This document shows positions 35,762 through 45,397 of a DNA stretch of 64,000 nt, piece by piece. The stretch is from G963422445 sp963422445 (GTDB taxonomy: Bacteria > Pseudomonadota > Alphaproteobacteria > Thalassobaculales > Thalassobaculaceae), in assembly GCA_963422445.2 (NCBI GenBank), contig CAXXOV010000001.1:1-64000 (forward strand), in the 5' to 3' direction. The notes under the pieces are model-generated. The model was not told where the DNA came from. It did no database searches and was given only the letters and a program-made list of their open reading frames with translations. The translations under genes were made by a program, and so were the position numbers. The first letter of the stretch is position 1; each line of letters opens with the position of its first letter.

Positions 35762-37546
35762 ATGTTCACGACCCGCCCGGAACTTCTCGGCACCTATGGT
35801 GCTGTCACGAGCACACACTGGCTCGGCTCGGCGACGGGCATGACAATACTCGAAAACGGTGGCAACGCGTTCGATGCTGCGGTAGCTACCGGCTTTGTCC
35901 TGCAGGTCGTCGAACCGCATCTGAACGGCCCTGGCGGCGATATGCCGGCGATCTTCCACGCCGCAGGCAAGGACTCGCCGCGCGTAATTTGCGGTCAGGG
36001 TCCGATGCCCCAAGCCGCGTCGGCCGATCGTTTTGCCGCGCTCGGCCTTGACCTGATTCCCGGCAGCGGCCTGCTGTGCGCGGTCGTTCCCGGCGCGTTC
36101 GACGCTTGGATGACCCTTTTGCGCGATTACGGAATCATGGGTCTTGAAGCGGTCCTCGGACCCGCCATTGCCTATGCCGAAAACGGGTATCCGGTGGTTC
36201 CCGGAATCACCGAGACGATCGAGACCGTCCGGGTGCTGTTCGAGTCGGAATGGACAACCTCGGCCGATCTGTATCTTTCCGGCGGCAAACCACCGGCACC
36301 GGGGAATCTGTTTGCCAATCCTGTCATGGCCGGAACCTATCGCCGGATCATCGCCGAAGCGGACGCGGGCGGCGGCAGCCGCGAACAGCGGATCGATCGG
36401 GCGCGTGATATCTGGTATCGTGGATGGGTTGCCGAGAGTATCGACCGGTTTTTCCGAAGTCATGCCGTGATGGATGTCTCCGGGCGCCGCCATCGGGGCC
36501 TGCTGACGGCTGACGACATGGCCAACTGGTCGGCGCCATACGATGCGCCGGCCACTTACGACTACGGCCGCTATACCGTTTGCAAATGCGGTCCCTGGAG
36601 CCAGGGCCCGGTTCTGCTGCAGCAGCTGGCAATTCTCGATGGGCTGGACATTGCCGCGATGGATCCGCTGGGGTCGGATTTCGTGCATGTCGCGGTCGAA
36701 GCCGCCAAGCTTGCCTTTGCCGATCGCGAAGCCTTTTACGGCGATCCCGACTTTGTCGATGTTCCGATGGCGACCCTGCTGAGCCGGGACTACAATGCCG
36801 GCCGGCAAGCCCTCATCGGCGCCCTTGCCTCGGACGAATTGCGGCCGGGAACGGTGCCCGGTCATACGGCGACAATCGATCCGGACATCGTGGCCCGGAC
36901 GGGACTGACGACATCCGCCGGCATGGGCGCCGGCGAACCGACCGTTGCGAGGACCGGCGTCGCAACGGGTGATACTGTGCATCTGGACGTCATCGACAGA
37001 CATGGCAACATGATCTCCTGCACGCCGAGCGGCGGCTGGCTGCAAAGTTCCCCGGTCATTCCCGAACTCGGCTTTTGCCTCGGGAACCGCGGCCAGATGT
37101 TCTGGCTGAACGACAATTCGCCGTCTTCCCTCGCTCCGGGCAAACGGCCGCGAACCACGCTGTCGCCCTCGCTGGCCCTGCGCGACGGCGAACCTTACAT
37201 GGTGTTTGGCACACCGGGCGGCGATCAGCAGGATCAGTGGTCAACCCTGATGTTCCTGCACCACGCCGACCACGGCATGAACCTGCAACAGGCGATCGAT
37301 TGCCCGGCGTTTCACAGTGAGCATTTTCCAGGGTCGTTCTGGCCACGCGACCGCAAACCACGCAAGCTCGTGCTCGAGAGCCGGTTTTCCGCGGCAACCA
37401 TTGCCGAACTGAAGCGGCGCGGACATGACGTCGAAACCGGCGAAGACTGGTCGGAAGGCCGGCTTACGGGCGCGGCGAGAGAGGGACGGCTGATCAGGGC
37501 GGCCGCCAATCCGCGCGGGATGCAAGGTTATGCTATCGCCCGATAA
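35762..37546 (+). CDS. ggt: gamma-glutamyltransferase family protein, 594 aa
   Basis: An Ntn-hydrolase of the gamma-glutamyltranspeptidase family: N-terminal GNAFDAAVATGFVLQVVEPH and GPGGDMPAIF, and the autoprocessing site GDTVHLDVIDRHGNMISCTP with Thr405 as likely nucleophile. Late motifs PRTTLSPSL and FGTPGGDQQDQW are present. The form lacks a clear signal peptide, as in the cytosolic YwrD-like branch, so a role in gamma-glutamyl or N-acyl amide hydrolysis is possible. In 35589-35761 I see only a promoter-sized gap. It converges on the acyltransferase gene. Confidence 0.9.
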   Translation: MFTTRPELLGTYGAVTSTHWLGSATGMTILENGGNAFDAAVATGFVLQVVEPHLNGPGGDMPAIFHAAGKDSPRVICGQGPMPQAASADRFAALGLDLIPGSGLLCAVVPGAFDAWMTLLRDYGIMGLEAVLGPAIAYAENGYPVVPGITETIETVRVLFESEWTTSADLYLSGGKPPAPGNLFANPVMAGTYRRIIAEADAGGGSREQRIDRARDIWYRGWVAESIDRFFRSHAVMDVSGRRHRGLLTADDMANWSAPYDAPATYDYGRYTVCKCGPWSQGPVLLQQLAILDGLDIAAMDPLGSDFVHVAVEAAKLAFADREAFYGDPDFVDVPMATLLSRDYNAGRQALIGALASDELRPGTVPGHTATIDPDIVARTGLTTSAGMGAGEPTVARTGVATGDTVHLDVIDRHGNMISCTPSGGWLQSSPVIPELGFCLGNRGQMFWLNDNSPSSLAPGKRPRTTLSPSLALRDGEPYMVFGTPGGDQQDQWSTLMFLHHADHGMNLQQAIDCPAFHSEHFPGSFWPRDRKPRKLVLESRFSAATIAELKRRGHDVETGEDWSEGRLTGAAREGRLIRAAANPRGMQGYAIAR

Positions 37547-37603
37547 CAATCACCGCTCTAAACCCGTCCTGTCTTGCCGCCCGGCCCCGCCACAAGACGG
37601 CCG

Positions 37604-38335
37604 TCAATCGCCTCGGCAGTCCCCAGCGCCGGACCCGGAGAGCGCGGCGGTGGCGGACTCGATATCCGTCTCCAGGCGCCGCATGAACTGTCGTCGGTCC
37701 AGACCGCGCGGGATCACCGGCAATATCCGCACCGTAATGGTCCCTGACCGTTTCAGAAACGCCTGGCGCGGCCAGAAGCGGCCGGAATCCAACGCCACCG
37801 GCACGACCGGCAGGTCGAGGGCGCGATAGAGGGCAAAAACGCCCGAGTGATAGCGCGCGTTCTCGCCCCATTTTACACGCGTGCCCTGGGGAAAGATCAG
37901 AATTGGTCGCCCGCCGCCCGACCAACGCCGGGCAGCCGCCATCATGACCTTGAGGGCAGCAGCCTTGGCGCTCCGGTCAATCGGAACCATGCCGACCTTC
38001 CGGAGATACCATCCGAGCAACGGCAACTTCAGCAATTCGCGCTTCAATACGATCGACGGATCCGGGAAAATCAGGTGCAACGACAACGTTTCCCAAGCTG
38101 ACTGGTGTTTGGACGCGATCATGAACCGGCCTTTCGGAATGTTTTCCGCGCCTTCGATCCGATGGGTTATGCCTACGGTTGCGCGCAACAAGGCCAGAAC
38201 CAGCGTGATCCAGAAATCACGCAGACGACAAATCCAGCGTCTGGGACCGGCCAGGAGAGGCAGCCCGATTGTTCCGAACACGGCCGTAACAGCAATCAGG
38301 GCGACATTGAAGCAAATCGATCGGATAAGGATCAT
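37604..38335 (-). CDS. lysophospholipid acyltransferase (PlsC family), 243 aa
   Basis: An N-terminal membrane segment (about 5-30) is followed by the acyltransferase motif H77-QSAW-E82 (HX4E instead of the usual HX4D), KRELLKLPLLGWYLRKVGMV, the FPQGTR motif (Gln for the usual Glu) and VPVALDSGRFW. It is predicted to acylate lysophosphatidic acid at the inner membrane. The HX4E and PQGT variants are seen in an alphaproteobacterial branch and may still be active. Its start lies 84 bases from the divergent hypothetical gene at 38420. Confidence 0.88.
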   Translation of the reverse strand: MILIRSICFNVALIAVTAVFGTIGLPLLAGPRRWICRLRDFWITLVLALLRATVGITHRIEGAENIPKGRFMIASKHQSAWETLSLHLIFPDPSIVLKRELLKLPLLGWYLRKVGMVPIDRSAKAAALKVMMAAARRWSGGGRPILIFPQGTRVKWGENARYHSGVFALYRALDLPVVPVALDSGRFWPRQAFLKRSGTITVRILPVIPRGLDRRQFMRRLETDIESATAALSGSGAGDCRGD

Positions 38336-38419
38336 GAACCGAAGCGGCCGCCTTCACCGTCATGTGGACTGTCCGGACCTTGCCGTACCAACCGCAGGTC
38401 CGCCCCGTGGGAGATGACC

Positions 38420-38800
38420 ATGCGCTGGCAACATCGGGCAAGGACAGTGTTGGATAACACGGCGCGAGCAGGAATGACCATTAACTACAGTGATCTCGCC
38501 GACGCGGCGAATGTGCCGCCACCACACCGGATTCATGCGGTCACCACCCTTCTTGAAAAGCTGATCCGGGCTGACCACGCCGCGGGCCGACCCTTGCTGG
38601 CATCAGTCGCGGTTTCAAAAGTCCACGGCCGGCCGAGTGACGGATTTTTCCAACTCTGCCGGGACATCGGCCGCTATTTCGGGCCGGACCGCGGGCCGCA
38701 GGCAGAGCTTTTTCACGCCCTTGAACTGCAACGAATTCATCAGGCCGTGCGAACCCGGCCCGAGGACGCGCCAGACGGTCGAAGGCGACCGGATCCGTGA
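38420..38800 (+). CDS. conserved hypothetical protein, 126 aa
   Basis: A soluble protein with a winged-helix-like look (NYSDLADAANVPPPHRIHAV, TTLLEKLIRADHAAGRPLLA) and a C-terminal DIGRYFGPDRGPQAELFHAL stretch. I recall similar unnamed proteins in alphaproteobacteria but no function. ATG 38420 has GGGAG seven bases upstream; ATG 38414 in the same frame is too close to it. It converges on the ICMT-like gene. Confidence 0.6.
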   Translation: MRWQHRARTVLDNTARAGMTINYSDLADAANVPPPHRIHAVTTLLEKLIRADHAAGRPLLASVAVSKVHGRPSDGFFQLCRDIGRYFGPDRGPQAELFHALELQRIHQAVRTRPEDAPDGRRRPDP

Positions 38801-38816
38801 TTGCCAACCCGGCCCA

Positions 38817-39296
38817 TCAGCCGCGATAGACCCGTGACGGATCCAGCCGCGGAATCCAGCGCGGAACGGCATCGATATAGGCCGTATAGGGCGCGCCGTA
38901 TCGATCAACCAGGCGGGGTTCCACGGCATACCGCAACACGCAATCCATCACGACGAACAGGATAATCAGGTAAGCGATAATCGGCGGCCAGTCCCATAGC
39001 CAGTATTGTGCTGCGACGGCCAGGAACACGCCAAGCCAGATCGGATTGCGCACCCGCCGATGGAGCCCTCCCGGATGCGGCCAGGCCTCGGACGGCAGTG
39101 CCCGCAATGTCTCCCAGATCCCGACCAACACCAAGACGATCGCTGCAGCAAACGGGATCAGCGCCAGCATCCGGATCCAGGAATTGGTCATCGATCCGAG
39201 AAAATCGAACCGCGCCCCGGCCAGAAAAGTCGGAACGGCCAAAATCAGGACAGCGGGCACGATCAATGTCGAGAACAGAACTCTGGGCAAGGACAT
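38817..39296 (-). CDS. isoprenylcysteine carboxyl methyltransferase-like membrane protein, 159 aa
   Basis: Four hydrophobic segments (about 5-25, 40-62, 88-105 and 108-120) are followed by the SAM-binding end typical of the ICMT/PEMT family: RNPIWLGVFLA, and EPRLVDRYGAPYTAYIDAVP before RWIPRL. Bacterial members methylate unknown small molecules or lipids at the membrane. It is divergent from the IlvD/Edd gene; the 88-base gap probably holds both promoters. Confidence 0.8.
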   Translation of the reverse strand: MSLPRVLFSTLIVPAVLILAVPTFLAGARFDFLGSMTNSWIRMLALIPFAAAIVLVLVGIWETLRALPSEAWPHPGGLHRRVRNPIWLGVFLAVAAQYWLWDWPPIIAYLIILFVVMDCVLRYAVEPRLVDRYGAPYTAYIDAVPRWIPRLDPSRVYRG

Positions 39297-39384
39297 CGCT
39301 GAGCCTCCATCATAACGCCGTGTGCCGTTGACCGGCCCCGGTCAACCCAGGGTAGAATAATGCTGGCAGCAAAAAGGGGAAACC

Positions 39385-41106
39385 ATGGTGACCGAACGGC
39401 GTCCGGGACTGGCACGCGGCCTGACGAACTACGGCGATCCGGATTTCAGTCTCTACATCAGGCGCGCTCACGCCGCCTCCATGGGCTACAGCCGGGCTCT
39501 GCTGCGCAAACCGGTGATTGGAATTGGCGACACCGGGAGTGGATTCAACAACTGCCACCGGCATGTGCCGGAGCTGGTGGACGCCGTGAAACGCGGCGTT
39601 CTGTCGGCCGGCGGATTACCGATTGTCTTCCCGACGATTTCACTCGGCGAAAGCTATCTCAGCCCAACATCGATGATGTACCGCAATCTGATGAGCATGG
39701 ACACCGAAGAGATGATCCGTGCCCAGCCGATGGACGCCGCCGTGCTGATCGGCGGTTGCGACAAGACCCTGCCAGCGCAGCTGATGGGGGCAGCCAACGC
39801 CGATATCCCGGTGATATCGCTGATTACCGGCTCTCAGCTCACAAGTCATTCCGATGGCGAACGGCTGGGCGCCTGTACCGACTGCCGCCGGTTCTGGGCG
39901 AAATTCCGTGCCGGCGAGATCGATGACGATGGCATCGACCGGATTCAGGAAAGACTGGTTACCACCGCCGGCACCTGCGCAGTGATGGGCACGGCCAGCA
40001 CGATGGCCTGTATCGCGGAAACCCTCGGCATGGCATTGCCCGGCACGGCAGCGATCCCGGCCGTGCATGCCGACCGACTGCGCGCCGCCGAGGCCTCAGG
40101 AACCCAGGCGGTGATGCTGGCTGGCGCACCGGACACCGGGCAACTGCTGCCGCGCCGGATCATGACCGCCAACGCATTCGAAAACGCGCTCAGGGTCTTG
40201 CTGGCGATCGGGGGATCAACCAATGCCATTGTGCATCTTACCGCGATTGCCGGCCGTCTCGGAGTCCCGATTCCGCTTGAACGCCTCAATCGGATTTCCG
40301 ACGAAACCCCGGTCCTGATCGACCTGAAGCCGACCGGCGACCATTACATGGAAGATCTGTTCCGAGCGGGCGGTCTCGGCGCGGTGCTGCGCGAACTGAG
40401 ACCCTCACTCCATCTCGACTGCCTGACGATCTCGGGTCAGACTCTCGCCGAACGCCTGGATGCCGAACCCGGTTATGTCGACCGCACGGTTGTGCGAACC
40501 GCGGCAGCGCCGGTCCAGCCCGAAGGGGGACTGGTTGCACTGTTCGGCTCACTCGCCCCTGACGGCGCCATCCTGAAACGCTCTGCTGCCGACCCGGCGC
40601 TTTTCGAAAGCGAGGGTCGTGCCGTGGTGTTCACGTCGCTTGAAGATCTTGCAACCCGTATCGACGACCCCGACCTTGACGTCGAGGCTGACGACATTCT
40701 TGTGCTTCAGAATGCCGGACCCAAGAGCGAGGCAGCAATGCCGGAAGCCGGCTATCTGCCGATCCCGAAGAAACTCGCCCGGGCCGGCGTCAAGGACATG
40801 GTCCGTATTTCGGACGCACGGATGAGTGGAACGGCATACGGCACGATTGTCTTGCATGTCACGCCGGAAGCTGCGGTCGGCGGGCCGCTGGCATTGGTGC
40901 AAACCGGCGACCGGATTCGGGTCAGCGTACGGGAGCGGGTTCTCGATCTGCTGGTTGACAATGTGGAACTCGATCAGCGCCGGGCCGCATTGACATCAAC
41001 GGCTGTTCCGCGCCATGAGCGCGGGTACCGGAAGCTGTATTACGACACGGTGCTTCAGGCTGATGCCGGCTGCGACTTCGACTTCCTGCAAGACCCCTCG
41101 CTGTAA
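39385..41106 (+). CDS. IlvD/Edd family dehydratase (sugar-acid dehydratase type), 573 aa
   Basis: An iron-sulfur dehydratase with cluster Cys57 (GFNNCHRH), Cys125 (GGCDKT) and Cys198 (TTAGTCAVMGTAST), Mg-site DARMSGT and IGGSTNAIVHL. The RERVLDLLVDN ending and overall pattern resemble L-arabonate/D-xylonate dehydratases more than the IlvD of valine synthesis. It likely removes water from a sugar acid to give a 2-keto-3-deoxy acid, which fits the UxaA-like and SDR genes 4-8 kb away. Confidence 0.88.
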   Translation: MVTERRPGLARGLTNYGDPDFSLYIRRAHAASMGYSRALLRKPVIGIGDTGSGFNNCHRHVPELVDAVKRGVLSAGGLPIVFPTISLGESYLSPTSMMYRNLMSMDTEEMIRAQPMDAAVLIGGCDKTLPAQLMGAANADIPVISLITGSQLTSHSDGERLGACTDCRRFWAKFRAGEIDDDGIDRIQERLVTTAGTCAVMGTASTMACIAETLGMALPGTAAIPAVHADRLRAAEASGTQAVMLAGAPDTGQLLPRRIMTANAFENALRVLLAIGGSTNAIVHLTAIAGRLGVPIPLERLNRISDETPVLIDLKPTGDHYMEDLFRAGGLGAVLRELRPSLHLDCLTISGQTLAERLDAEPGYVDRTVVRTAAAPVQPEGGLVALFGSLAPDGAILKRSAADPALFESEGRAVVFTSLEDLATRIDDPDLDVEADDILVLQNAGPKSEAAMPEAGYLPIPKKLARAGVKDMVRISDARMSGTAYGTIVLHVTPEAAVGGPLALVQTGDRIRVSVRERVLDLLVDNVELDQRRAALTSTAVPRHERGYRKLYYDTVLQADAGCDFDFLQDPSL

Positions 41107-41310
41107 TGCCTTTTGAGGCTTTGCGCCGATGAATCCGGCCCCCGGATGGTTGAACGCGGCGAGCGCCGCAACGATCCTTATTTTCCATAAGGCCCGTAGC
41201 CGTGCAAATAGACCGTCTCCTGACCACAATCCGAACCGTGACCGTACCATGAAACGGCGGGGCGATGTCCACTTGGATGCACAACTGAAAAAGGACTCCA
41301 TTTGACTGTC

Positions 41311-42394
41311 TTAGTGGATTGATTCCAACGTTTGAACCCCTCTTTTTCTTGCGGCGATGATGGTATCGGGATCGGCGGTCCAGACGAAGGGCCTGGCTTC
41401 GGTGGTGTTGTGTTCGTCGATGACGCGGCGGATGGCGTCCTGGAGTTCGCGTACGGAGCGAAAGACGCCGTCTTTGAGACGGCGTCGTGTCCGCTTGGCG
41501 AAGACGCCTTCGAGCGCGTTCAGCCACGCGCTCGAAGTGGGGGTGACGTGGAAGGTCCAGCGCGGATGGCGTGCGAGCCAGACTTGGACTTCTTTGTGCT
41601 TGTGAGTGGCGTCGTTGTCGAGGATGGCATGGACCGGGACGCTGGCGGGTATCGTGCGCGCGATGCGGTTGATGCATCTCGGGAACTCCTGGTGGCGATG
41701 CCGGCTGGCATGCTGGCCGATGACCGTGCCGTCGAGCACGGTCAGGGCGGCAAACAGCGTCGTCGTGCCGTTGCGCTTGGAATCATGTGCCATGGTGGCG
41801 CCGCGGCCTTTCTTCAGCGGCAGGCCGGGCTGTGTGCGGTCGCGGGCCTGACTGTGCGACCTGTCATCGATCGACAGCACGACCGCGTGAGCCGGCGGCG
41901 CAACGGAGAGGCCGACGATGTCGGTCAGCGTCTCGAGGCAGGCGGGATCGTTCGAAAGCGTGAACGGCCGCCAGCGGTGCGGCATCAGGCCATGCGCCTG
42001 CCAGACCGCCCAGACCCCCGAAGCGGCAACCCCCACAGCCTTCGCCATCGCCCGCAGCGTCCAGTGGGTCGCCGCGTGAGGCGGCGAGGTGTGGGTCAAC
42101 TCTACGATCTTCGCCTCTGGCTCAGGAGCCAGAGGCGTCTTGCCCGGCGGACGCGTCTTGTCCCGCAGAAATCCGTCCACACCGTCTTCCATAGAAGCGG
42201 TCCTGCCAGCGCCAGACACTGTTCTTCGCCTTGCCGGTCTCTCTCATGATGGCCATCCTGCCGAGCCCGTCGTCGCTCAGAAGAACGATGCGCGCCCGCC
42301 AGACGTGCGTCTGCGGGCTCTTCGGGTCCGGGACAACCGTTTCAAGGCGATGCCGGTCGCCCGAAGTGAGCATGAATGAAACACCAGGGCGCAT
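41311..42394 (-). pseudogene. IS630-family transposase, frameshifted (different from copies 1 and 2)
   Basis: The N-terminal part (MRPGVSFMLTSGDRHRLETV, MAIMRETGKAKNSVWRWQDR) starts after GGAGG and shifts frame near 42190 into VDGFLRDKTRPPGKTPLA, THWTLRAMAKAVGVA, SIDDRSHSQARDRTQPGLP, ILDNDATHKHKEVQVWL and PTSSAWLNALEGVF. The DDE residues are visible (D-D in IDDR, D in LDND, E in LEGVF). Element ends were not found. In 41107-41310 and 42395-42623 I see no gene. Confidence 0.75.
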
Positions 42395-43273
42395 CTTGCA
42401 GACCTCCGTGATCGACAAATCAGAAGAACATAATAACGGATATACTTGTAACGATCTATCCACTAGAAGCAGGTCGCGGAGATAGGGGATATTCGAAAGC
42501 TCGACTGACAATGCCGGCCTCCATCTGTAAACCATCTTCCCGGATAGTGGACCTGAGCACTTGGCGACGCTGGCTGATTTTGCTTTTGGTTCGGTAGCGG
42601 GTAAAGAAAAATTTGTGGAAAAGGAGCTTCTTGAAAAATTGCCGGCCCGACCGGTTTTTTGCCTTGTCCAGGCTGATTTTGTTGTCGAGGGTCTAGGGAT
42701 TGTCTGAACAAGTCGGCTCTGTCACAATTGGTTTCTTGGTGACGGAGTGGAGTGCGAGCCCTGGAGCAAGCGACGTTTGCGGAGCTGGAGCACGACCTGA
42801 AGAAGCGCCGGACGCGGCGCGAGGTGTTTCTCGAGACGATGGACGGGCTGGTTCCCTGGGAGCGGCTGGAGGTGCGCATCGAGCCGTTCGACCCGAAGGC
42901 CGGGCGCGGTCGGCGGCCCTATCCGTTGAGCGTGATGCTGCGGGTGCACTGGGTTGCAGCTGTTCTACAATCTGAGCGACCCTGGGATGGAGGACCTGCT
43001 TTACGAGGTGGAGTCGGTACGGCGGTTTGTGGGGCTGCGCCTCTCGGGTGCACTGCCTGACGAGACGACGATCCTGCATTTCCGCCACTTGCTGGAGACG
43101 CATGGCCTGGGTGAGACGCTGTTCGAGGAGATCAACGCACATCTGGCCTCGCTCGGACACCGCTTGAGCAAGGGGACGATCGTGGACGCGAGTCTCATTG
43201 CCGCGCCGTCGTCGACGAAGAACCGCAAGGGCGAGCGGGACCCGGAGATGCACCAGACGAAGAAGGGTAATCA

Positions 43274-44494
43274 TACCAAACGCAAGTCATATGAACCGAT
43301 ACAGTGAGGCATCGGGATCAGCACGATGGGGCTACGGCCCAGCTGCGCCGGGTCGTATTGGTGATGACGTCGGGCTGGTCGGTCAGCCATTGCCACCCCG
43401 TCCAGCAGGCGTCCCTCAGGGCGGAGACATCCTTGAACACGCGGTTGGCGAAGCGGTTCGATTTCAGGAACAGAATGATCTGCTCCATCGGATTGAGTTC
43501 CGGACTGTAGGGCGGCAGATGCACGAGCGTCAGGTTGGGGGGAACGAGAAGGTCGCCCGAGCGATGCCAGCCCGCCCCGTCCAGCACAATCACGCCGTGC
43601 GCACCCGGCGCCACGGCCGCGCCGATCGCCGCCAGATGCTCGTTCATCGACGCCGTGTTCGCCCTGTCCGCCACGTGGGCGATGCCGACGCCGCGCTCTG
43701 CGCAGGTGGCGCCGAACAGATAGACGTAGCCATAGCGATGGTCGCGCAGGATGCGCGGACGCTGCTTCCCATTCGCCCAGACCCGTGTCGTCATCCCCTT
43801 CTGGCCGATGCGCGCTTCGTCCTGGAACCAGATTTCTATCGGACCCGCCAGCGCCTCAGAGCTGAGCGCCGACGTCAACTGTGCCTCGAACTCCGCCACG
43901 AACGACCTCTGCCGCTCCGCGTCGGCTTTGGGGTGGACCGGCCGCCCCGAGACAAAGCGAAACCCGGCCCTTCGGAGCATCATACGGGCACCGCTCTCCG
44001 TATAGATGACCCCGAAGGCCTCCTCGATTTTCCGTAAGATGTCCTGAACGCGCCAGCGCGTCACACCGTCCCGCTCAAGCTCGGGACCCGCCTCGATCCA
44101 GGCGCCGATCTCGGCGATCTGCGCGTCCGTCAACCGGCCCTCGCTCCCGCCGCGCGGGAGATCCGCGAGGCCGTCGAAGCCCTCCGTGTTGTAGCGCAAC
44201 ACCCAGTCGCGCAGGATTTGAAGCTCCATGCCCTGCGCCCGAGCCGCCTCCGTGCGAGACGCACCCTCCATGATCATGGCGAGCGCACGCGCGCGCGACG
44301 CTTGCTTCGCGTCCCCGCAGTGCCTCGAAAGCGCGTGGAGCTCGTCCGCTGTGTGTGCCGTCCAGGTTATCGGCGTTGCCGCACTCATCGTCATCCTCCG
44401 GCGCTGGTGAGTCGATCACCACAGTCTATGAAGGTCGTCCGGACCGTCACCCCAACATATTGGGATGGTGAGTCAATTTGGAGCGCGCTTGGTA
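43274..44494 (-). mobile_element. IS630-family element, copy 2 (intact)
   Basis: The same 1221-base element as copy 1, inverted, inside the IS5 transposase. TCA on both sides (43271-43273 and 44495-44497), read on the element's own strand, is TGA as at copy 1. Confidence 0.9.
43318..44388 (-). CDS. IS630-family transposase, copy 2, 356 aa
   Basis: An intact frame, identical to the copy 1 transposase except Leu for Val in DILRKI. It has the same DDE motifs (FQDEARIG, LDGAGWH, ELNPMEQI) and the same GGAGG-spaced ATG. Two intact near-identical copies in 14 kb make it the most likely recently active transposase gene in the window. Confidence 0.92.
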   Translation of the reverse strand: MSAATPITWTAHTADELHALSRHCGDAKQASRARALAMIMEGASRTEAARAQGMELQILRDWVLRYNTEGFDGLADLPRGGSEGRLTDAQIAEIGAWIEAGPELERDGVTRWRVQDILRKIEEAFGVIYTESGARMMLRRAGFRFVSGRPVHPKADAERQRSFVAEFEAQLTSALSSEALAGPIEIWFQDEARIGQKGMTTRVWANGKQRPRILRDHRYGYVYLFGATCAERGVGIAHVADRANTASMNEHLAAIGAAVAPGAHGVIVLDGAGWHRSGDLLVPPNLTLVHLPPYSPELNPMEQIILFLKSNRFANRVFKDVSALRDACWTGWQWLTDQPDVITNTTRRSWAVAPSC

Positions 44495-45397
44495 TCAGTG
44501 GTATTTCGGGATGAAGGCGCACATCGGGGTGGATGCGCAGTCGGGCTTGACGCACAGCGTGGAGACGACGCCGGCGAACGTCTCGGATGTGGCGACGGCG
44601 CACGCGCTGTTGCACGGGGGCGAGGAGCAGGTGTGGGGTGACGCGGGCTATCAGGGGGTGGACAAGCGCGCGGAGAACCGGGGACTCACCAGACCGGAAA
44701 GACCCGATCCGGTCTGGGTGGACAAGCGCGCGGAGAACCGGGACACGGACGTGGACTGGGAGGTGGCGATGAAGCCCGGCAAGCGCCGGGGGCTGGACAA
44801 GGCGGGCCCGGAGGCGGCGGCGGAGAGGCGCAAGGCGTCGGTTCGGGCCAAGGTGGAACATCCGTTCCTGTATGTGAAGCGCCACTTCGGCTACGCGAAG
44901 GTGCGCTATCGGGGGCTGGCGAAGACCACGCAACGCATCGCCGTGCTGCTCGGGTTCACCAATCTGCTCATCGCGGGGCGCGGCGCCACCGCCTGACGTG
45001 GGGGGAGTCCGTCCGCAACCGCCGCAAGGCGGCGGGGACGGTCGGCTCGGGCATCAAAATCCCCATTTCCTGGCACGACAACACGTCCCCGATGGGCTCT
45101 GGCGTTTCATCCACGGGCCACGACACCCGTATACACGAAAAAACCGACTTGTTCAGACATTCCCTAGGTCCCGGGGCCACCCCGTGGTATCTTGTTATTG
45201 TGGAAATATAACATACCACGGGGTGGCCCCGAAACCCAGGCCCTCGACAACAAAATCAGCCTCGAGAAGGCAAAAAACCGGTCGGGCCGGCAATTTTGCA
45301 AGAAGCTCCATATTAAGATGTTCAAATCATATTCGCCCCATTATGCCCAAAAGGCGAACCACGGATCGGTGCAATCTAACCGCGTCGCGTACTGCGT

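Larger units (their letters stand above)
42752..44996 (+). pseudogene. IS5-family transposase, frameshifted and interrupted
   Basis: The first part (EQATFAELEHDLKKRRTRRE, PLSVMLRVH) is followed by one extra base near 42950. The second part (QLFYNLSDPGMEDLLYEVES to PEMHQTKKGN) is cut by IS630 and resumes at 44498 with QWYFGMKAHIGVDAQSGLTH, HPFLYVKRHFGYAKVRYRGL and GFTNLLIAGRG. Removing IS630 with one TCA restores N-QWYFG in frame. A short tandem duplication (VDKRAENR twice) lies near 44660-44740. Confidence 0.85.
42697..45163 (+). mobile_element. IS5-family element, itself split by IS630
   Basis: The ends GGATTGTCTGAACAAGTCGG and (reversed) GGAATGTCTGAACAAGTCGG differ by one base. CTAG flanks both sides (42693-42696 and 45164-45167). 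IS630 copy 2 sits inside it at 43274-44494. Confidence 0.88.
42624..45308. mobile_element. palindromic MITE derived from the copy A/B/C IS, split by IS5
   Basis: The left arm (42624-42696) and right arm (45164-45308) form an almost perfect inverted repeat of about 95 bases per arm (GAGCTTCTTG, GGCCCGACCGGTTTTTTGCC, GTTGTCGAGGG, GGGGCCACCCCGTGGTAT). Both arms equal the transposase-proximal end of the 1.5 kb IS. Without the IS5 insert the element is about 214 bp and would fold into one long hairpin. Confidence 0.78.

Noticed and set aside
45168..45235. Strong GC-rich hairpin that looks like a transcription terminator
   Set aside because: It is the centre of the palindromic MITE and has no following T-run at the stem base.
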